From positions 15,439,366 through 15,503,365 of the forward strand of contig CM037587.1 in NCBI GenBank assembly GCA_021018995.1: a stretch of 64,000 nucleotides of DNA. The letters are read 5' to 3'. This document shows, piece by piece, positions 58,231 to 64,000 of this stretch; position 1 is the stretch's first letter, and each line of letters starts with the position of its first letter. The notes beneath the pieces are model-generated. The model did no database searches and was not told where the DNA came from. It saw only the letters and a list, made by a program, of their open reading frames with translations. A program made the position numbers and the translations under genes. This DNA is from Chloranthus sessilifolius. Taxonomy: Eukaryota; Streptophyta; Magnoliopsida; Chloranthales; Chloranthaceae.

Positions 58231-59540
58231 ATGGCTTCAAAGAAGCAAACTGTGTCCAAACCCTCTAAGTCGTCAACCCCGAAACCGCAATCTTCCAAAC
58301 GATCGAAGAGTATCTGGAAACCAACAAGACCTTAGAGCCCGAGTGGGCATTTAGTCAAGAATTGTGCACAAATGAGGACACTACCTTGTGGACGATCGAC
58401 TTTATTCGCCGAGCAAAACTAGTGTTTTTGCTTCAATCTTTTCACATGCACTATTACCCGCGACTTGTTTGATTATTTTACCAAAACATGGAAATCAGAG
58501 CCGACGACCATATCGGAACACTCACCCCCAAAATTGATGACCGAACCTTTCACATCGACGTCTGTGACATTGCTGAGACCTTAGAGTATCGTATAACTTT
58601 TCACGATAGCCAGGGCCTATTGCCTCCACTCCCCAGAGACATAGCGATTCACAGCATTGCTACTAAAATGGCTGATGACGGCATTGTAGTCAATGGTGCT
58701 ATTCATAGAGCACAATTGTCGACTGAGATGTGGCCTTTAGATGATTTTTTTAGGAAAAACCTATACCCCCCCTCCAACATGAGCAAGAGCGGAGAGGACC
58801 CCTTCTACAAGCTCTATTTGTCATACACCATGGCCAATGGTTTAATGCCCCCAGACTAATTTTTGATGGCATTATATATGCCCATGATCACTTACTAAGC
58901 ACAACTCCCAAACCTATACACTACATGCCATATGCCCGTCTTATTTCCCGAATGTTAGAGGACCATGAGGATATTGAGGAAGATGAACCATATCGAGTGT
59001 TAGCTAGTGAGAAGAGGCGTACTGATAATGTTCGTCAATGGACTTTGCGCGATTGGAAATGGACTTTGAAAATGTTACGGCTCAACGCTAAGAACTGACA
59101 CCTTCGACAGCTACAAGAGGGTGCCCAACAAGAACCAGCCTAACCTGAACCCGTAGCTGAGGGCACTCAACAGTCTCCAATCCAGCCACCACAAGCACCA
59201 CATGGAGATGTCCTTACTCTTTTTGAGTTTAACCGCCAGATGGACGTTTTTCAACACCTCCATCAGCAGACCTTTACTCAATTGTCCACCCTACGTGAGG
59301 AAAACCACATGCTTCACCAACGGCTTGACTACCATGAGGAGATCCTCACGCGGTTGCTAGAGAAGGCGTACCCGATGGCCTCCACCGTTTTTGGCACATG
59401 CAAAAGAGGATACGTCAGAGTATACCTCGAGGTTTACTCAGAGAGTCTCCACATCGGGCGCTGGCCCATCTACCTCCGGAGTAAGGCGTATCCAGGAGCA
59501 AGCCGTGGAGCAGCCAGGTGAGCCTACTACTCAATAATAA
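58231..59540 (+). pseudogene. Extra ORF between chromovirus pol and 3' LTR, broken
   Basis: The start MASKKQTVSKPSKSSTPKPQ at 58231 is basic and Ser/Pro-rich. The conserved domain follows near 58490: MEIRADDHIGTLTPKIDDRT, then DVCDIAETLEYRI, WPLDDFFRKNLYPPS near 58735 and LYLSYTMANGLMPP near 58825. It shares the pattern of the Athila extra ORFs (YPRLV..FY..M, then a G.L.P.IDDRT-like motif), the putative plant transposon protein domain. The C-terminal part, MDVFQHLHQQTFTQLSTLRE near 59240, looks helical. A few breaks. Chromoviruses usually end soon after the chromodomain, so this ORF is unexpected. Confidence 0.65.
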
Positions 59541-60018
59541 AATCAGTTAGCCTGTTATGCTTTGTAATAACCAAATAGAAACGTGTTTATAAATGGCCAG
59601 ATAATGCTAGGTAGCAAATAGTAGCAACTCGAGTTACCATCCCTATAAATTATGTTTTGATAACTGTAAGGATGGGGAGTAACCATTGGATCATTCTGTG
59701 TATTTTAGCTTAGATGTATAACTTATGCATATGGAGGGTATTGAATTAGATGCATTACACTTAGTTAAATTATTCAGTGTTATCATAGGTTAGCAATTAA
59801 AAATCAGTAACATATGAACCATAACTCGTAAATTTTGAAGTTGTAGGTCTCTAGAAATCCTTCTCATTAATCACTATGTGTGAATGTTTTGACCCATAAA
59901 CAATTCAATCATGTTAGTTTTCTCTCGTATACATCACTCATTTGTTGATGAACTCAATTGTTGACGTACCTTCCATCGCCGACCACTATCTCCAATTTTC
60001 GAGGACGAAAATTTTTAT
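59541..60018 (+). other. Noncoding stretch before chromovirus 3' LTR
   Basis: AT-rich, no gene. It ends in ttttcgaggacgaaaattttt, the conserved chromovirus motif before the polypurine tract. Confidence 0.6.
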
Positions 60019-60031
60019 AAGGAGGGGAGGA
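60019..60031 (+). other. Polypurine tract of chromovirus
   Basis: AAGGAGGGGAGGA directly before TGTGAAACCC. Confidence 0.85.
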
Positions 60032-61084
60032 TGTGAAACCCTGTAAAGTCACGCACGTGTAACCTGAAACATGTTGCAGGTCAATAACCGCTGGACCTTT
60101 AGCTAAAGAAATCCACTTAGAAATTGATTGCTAGAGACTCGTAGGAGGACAGTCCATTTAAAGCCCACAGGTGGATTAGGTCAATTGAAATCGATGTGGA
60201 CCCAGACCCACAAGACCCTTTTTGGAAACCAAACTCATCTTGGGTCTATTTAGGAATTAAGGTTCCTTCGGGCCACTTGGAAGGGAAGTGCTGGTGGAAA
60301 ACTGGTCACTTAAGACCCATTAGACCTGTATTCCATTGAGACCCGTCTAGAAATTTGATTAGTCAAAGCCATTAGAACTGGGGCAGTTAGACCCAAGTGA
60401 TGGATGTATACATAGCACTTGTGTACATGAGCTATACACCCAAACCAAATCACCTTCTATTTTGCCACTTCCTCACGTATCCATGCAAATCATTGCATTG
60501 AGAAGAGCTGGCTACTGCAGCTTGAGGAGAAATGAGAGAGAAAGAGAAGCCATAGCCCTTCTCCTTGTCTAGTTCTTCGTAAACCCAACCCTTAGATCTC
60601 TTCTAAAACCCATTTTGCTTAAATGGGGATTATTCTCTTCAACCATTGACAACCACACACTTAGTGGTTCACTTGATTTAGGCGAAGAGCATTGAACGAA
60701 TCATAGGATCGGTGCTTCGACGGTGTTAATCAGACACCAATGAGTCGTAAATCTCCGCATGTGAGGAAATTAATAAAGGTAACCCTCGTAACACATGCGC
60801 TTTGTTTTAGAAATTGAGTTTTACTAGTGATTGTTGATAATCGAAGCCGCATGTAGTGACTCCACGAATCGAAACGCTTGAGAATCGCGAGGATGGAATA
60901 TCTTGGTTCGATCATTGGAACCCTTACATGTGCTTCGAATTTGGGGATAAATAGCATGTTAAAACTAGTAAATGCATGAGAATGTGATGTGCATTTTGAT
61001 GTATTTTAAAGGGAGGATCTCGTAAGCGAGTTATGACCCATATGGGGTGTGATTGAGGTGTTGTTGGGTCGACTTAAGAGGCCA

Positions 61085-61560
61085 TAAAGGCAAGCTCGAG
61101 CAGATGTATCAGCTGTAGAAGAGGACATGTCTGAGAAGTATGCTCAAGCATGATTTAGAGCTGCTCGGGCGAAAAATCACCTGAAGCCCTATGCGCGAGC
61201 GGGATTCATAGGCTAATTCCGCTCGGGTTAATCTTGTTCGAGCCTAATACAAAGGGTTGTATTGGAAAAACTGCTCGAGTGTGATTGGAGCCGCTCAAGC
61301 GTAAAATCACTTGAAGCCTATGCTCGAGCGGGAATTCCAGGCAAATTTAGCTCAGGCCAAAACCACTCGAGCGTGAATTGAGGGTTTGTACTAGGAATCC
61401 GCTCGAGCGTGATTAGAACTGCTCGAGCGGGAAATGACCTGAAGCCTACACTCAAGCGGGATTTCTAGGCTTATTTCACTCGAGTAAAAATCACTCGAGC
61501 GTGAATTGGAGGTTCCACTGGAGTACGCTCGAGCAGGAATGAATCACGCTCGAGCGGGAA
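61085..61560. repeat. About 20 CGCTCGAGCG words in LTR
   Basis: Words such as gctcgagcg, cactcgagcg and gctcaagcg at 15-35 base spacing, linked by semi-repeated text (gaaaatcac(c/t)tgaagcc, (g/t)aattccagg, gtgattagaactg). The palindromic core is CTCGAG; variants are mostly transitions. Confidence 0.9.
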
Positions 61561-62069
61561 ACTCTATTTGTGACCTGAATGACTTGTGTGCTTGGGACTC
61601 GACTCGTGTGCTTGTGAGTCATAAATGTGTGAATGTATTGAGTATTGATGACTAAGACGTGTATTTGGCATTGTGATTTAGGAGAAACACATGAAGGAAC
61701 ACTGTTAATGAACTCGTTGGATTTGTGACACATGTGCTTAACGTGACTTAAGGTAGGGAAATTTTGAATGCAAAGTTATATGCTTCACTTGAATCATGGG
61801 ATAACATAAATGATTTGCGCGTATTTGATTTTGATATTTTTGTCACATACCTGATAAATGAAAGCTAGGCATATGGTTTAAGATTGTTTCCGTACATGAA
61901 ATTGTATGATTTACTTGACATCTTGCTTGCATTGATCCCTAAGTTCTATTGAGAAATCAAGATTTGTTTTGTGATATGATTCATGTCCATTCTTATTCAT
62001 GTGAATGTGTTATGTATAAGAATTAACTCTCGTCCGTTACTATTTGTGTGTATATGCTATATGTGAGAT

Positions 62070-62330
62070 TGTGTGCAACTGAGGAGTGGAGCCTCCATGA
62101 GAGGGTTGGAGTCCCCGGGGTATTGACCTTGTGTCCGCTACGGACTACTCAGTTCTCGCTATGGGATGCAATTGCCACAAGTCTATTCTCGTTCTCGTGA
62201 TTAGTTGTGAGTGGAGTGGAATCTCCAAGGTAGGGGTGGAGTCCTCGAGGTTTTAACCCTGTGTTCGCTACGAACTGCTCTATTCCCATTACGGGATACT
62301 CACACTAATATTATGTGACTCGATTACTTG
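62070..62330 (+). repeat. Two ~130-bp imperfect tandem repeats in LTR
   Basis: Both copies read ggagtggag(c/t)ctcca..g, then gggtggagtcc(c/t)cg(g/a)gg, then ccttgtgtccgctacggac or ccctgtgttcgctacgaac, then a (t)acgggat or atgggat end. Starts are near 62078 and 62210. Confidence 0.75.
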
Positions 62331-62756
62331 ATGTGATGTGTTATGCTTGATTTTGTGATCCTATATGCTCGTCTTGTACAACTCATCATCCCAACTTGAT
62401 ATGAAAGTCAGTTCTATTTCCTTGTTTCGATTATTGATATGAATTTGTATGCTTCCTTGCATCATGACATGGCATGTTTATGAATGCATGTTTTCAAATA
62501 CTTACTTATGCTCACATATTTTGGTATCATATGTAATCGCCATATTGTTTTATATATGCATCTATGCCATGAGTTAGAATGATATTATGTCATTTTACAT
62601 TGTTTATGTCCCTACTAAGCTTGGATGAAGCTCATTCCTCGATTATATGTCACAACTGCAGGAGCTGATCCTATGCAAGATCTGAAGCAGGAGGAGGATC
62701 CTGATTATACTCTTGGAGATGAGGAGGATTTTCTAGAGATAAGGTCTAGAGATAGT

Positions 62757-64000
62757 CAAACAGAGGGATATTCGACATAATCGAGGTACCAGGGGACGTC
62801 ATACGAATGTCTAGAGATAAGGTCAAGTGACCAGATAGTAAGATGTAATATCATGTAATGGCGAAGGCTTTCGCAAGTCATGTCAGATCGGGCACATCAT
62901 TGCTCACACCAATGACATGTCAGACGTCCCTTTCCAGTAGACATATATGATTTCTCAAAGTTGAGTATGCTCAGTGTTCGATTTCCCAGGGGAGAGAACG
63001 AATTGGGGTGATAAGAAGTGAATTTTTATAGATAGAGGGTTTATTTATTATCATTTTTTTTGTGTTTTGAAAGTTTAGGATATTTAACTTAAGATCAATT
63101 CGGTGGTAAAACGATAGAAAATGTGGCTTCCGAGATGTCGCTGAGCAGATCCACCGGAATGGGATTTGTAGACCCGACTACTTACGTGGTTGTCAAGACG
63201 ACACTTGGTATGCCGGATACATCATCAAATCTTCTCGTGAATACTGATTACTGTCTCTTATGGGAGGACTATAGTGATTCACGAGTTGAGAGAAACGGGT
63301 TTTGAAAACATTTGGCTGAATATTATCTAACTATATATACAAAGAATATCAAGTAGAAAGGGGTGCTTACTTACATGATTTATTATCGGCGGGAGGCTTT
63401 TGCTTGCAATGGGACTGGCCGGCTATTGCCCCCCCTTGTTGTGTTGCGATGGGACATCTGAGAGTTTCCTCTCCTCTTCATTTCTACTATAGTGGGGCCT
63501 GATGGTTGCCAGTGTGACGGGATGTTTGGATCGCCTAATGAAATATTCGCGATGAGACTTGATATTTGATGGGCATGATGGGATGTTGAAGAAATTTCTC
63601 TCCTCTTTTGTCAGCGAGCGTATGTTTCTGCTGTGGTCGAGTCTGGCGACTACTGCGTGATGGGGCATTCGGGATTCGTCATGATGGGACGTGATGATTG
63701 TCGTGGTAGGACATCTGGAGGGAGGTTTGGCTCTTTACGATGGGGCATTGGTTGAGCCTTCCCTTCTGGTTGTATGCCATAGCAGGTTGTGACGGGATTT
63801 TGAGAAAGTGTAATCGGTGGTTATGCGGTGGGCAAGCTATGTTCGTTCCTTTCTTTAGTAGATCTGACGAGATCAGGTGGTAACTGCATCGCGAATGGGA
63901 CATATTTATGAGTGTATGATGGAGTGTCGGTCTGATGACTCAGCTGTTTTGCGATGTGATGGGATAAGGATCGTGTCTTGAGGTTGCGACGGGACTTCCA
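62757..64000 (+). repeat. Dispersed repeat shared with 7090-7930, ending in gatgggac words
   Basis: Word order matches the left copy: gtcaaacagaggga, cgaatgtctagagataaggtcaagtgacc, ggcgaaggctttcgc, gttgagtatgctcagtgttcg, gggaggactatagtgatt. From 63380 on, gatggg(ac/gc/at) recurs every 30-60 bases. Confidence 0.7.

Larger units (their letters stand above)
55080..64000 (+). mobile_element. Chromodomain Ty3/gypsy element (Tekay/Del-like), 3' half
   Basis: RT from its N-terminal part onward, RNase H, integrase, chromodomain (55080-57690), a 2.3-kb region with its own TATA box and an extra ORF (57691-59990), the GAGGACGAAAATTTTT motif, polypurine tract and 3' LTR from 60032. The minus-strand Tat interrupts it at the start of RT. 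The 5' part is not in the window. Broken, several breaks. Confidence 0.85.
60032..64000 (+). repeat. Chromovirus 3' LTR (runs to or near the window end)
   Basis: It starts TGTGAAACCCTGTAAAG. It contains the CGCTCGAGCG array (61085-61560), two ~130-bp repeats (62070-62330), a possible splice acceptor at cacaactgcag|gagc (62661), and from 62757 the segment shared with 7090-7930. The right end is not found; the part after 62757 might already be another sequence. Confidence 0.65.

Noticed and set aside
3163-62320. Regularly spaced repeats as CRISPR-like arrays
   Set aside because: Plant LTR context, irregular spacing, degenerate words, no cas genes.

Overview
This is repeat-rich plant nuclear DNA. 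The lineages recognised (Tat/Ogre-type and Athila-type Ty3/gypsy elements, chromodomain Ty3/gypsy elements, a plant mobile domain gene) are land-plant specific. I see no convincing free-standing host gene, no rRNA or tRNA gene, and no CRISPR array. Almost all of the 64 kb is nested or abutting LTR retrotransposons, all treated here as broken fossils. Species cannot be told from the sequence.

Layout. 1-6661: 3' part of a Tat element. A long 3' untranslated region and its 3' LTR (5091-6661) are clear, and an antisense, intron-containing plant mobile domain gene (1-1735, minus) probably belongs to it. 6662-8400: LTR-like fragments. About 8400-14460: Athila element 1 (LTR, primer-binding site, gag, extra 3' ORF). 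About 14640-18230: minus-strand chromovirus 3' end (LTR plus tail of an extra ORF), then an 86-bp tandem repeat. 18429-27986: Athila element 2 (pol, extra ORF, truncated 3' LTR). 27987-31304 and 50289-55079: the two arms of a minus-strand Tat element. It is split by an Athila-type solo LTR (31305-33158 and 49887-50288), which is itself split by a 16.7-kb Tat element with both LTRs (33159-49881). 55080-64000: 3' half of a chromodomain Ty3/gypsy element, with a 2.3-kb extra-ORF region before its 3' LTR.

Two insertions are supported by exact 5-bp target duplications: ACTGC around the 16.7-kb Tat element and TGTAG around the solo LTR. Insertion order is therefore chromovirus, then minus-strand Tat, then the Athila-type LTR, then the plus-strand Tat. 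By eye the two LTRs of the plus-strand Tat differ by roughly 5-9 percent, which suggests an age of a few million years.

The most unusual feature is a shared design. Each element family carries its own short palindromic word, repeated in the LTR upstream of the TATA box and again in an internal noncoding region next to a leader or extra ORF. The words are GGCGCAACTA/TAGTTGCGCC (Tat type A), GGCGTGTATA/TATACACGCC (Tat type B), CCTGTCGACAGG (Athila 2), CGCTCGAGCG (plus chromovirus) and AAATCGCG/CGCGATTT (minus chromovirus). The two Tat families carry different words at matching positions in otherwise alignable LTRs, as if the whole set of sites had switched together. I do not know a described system that explains this.
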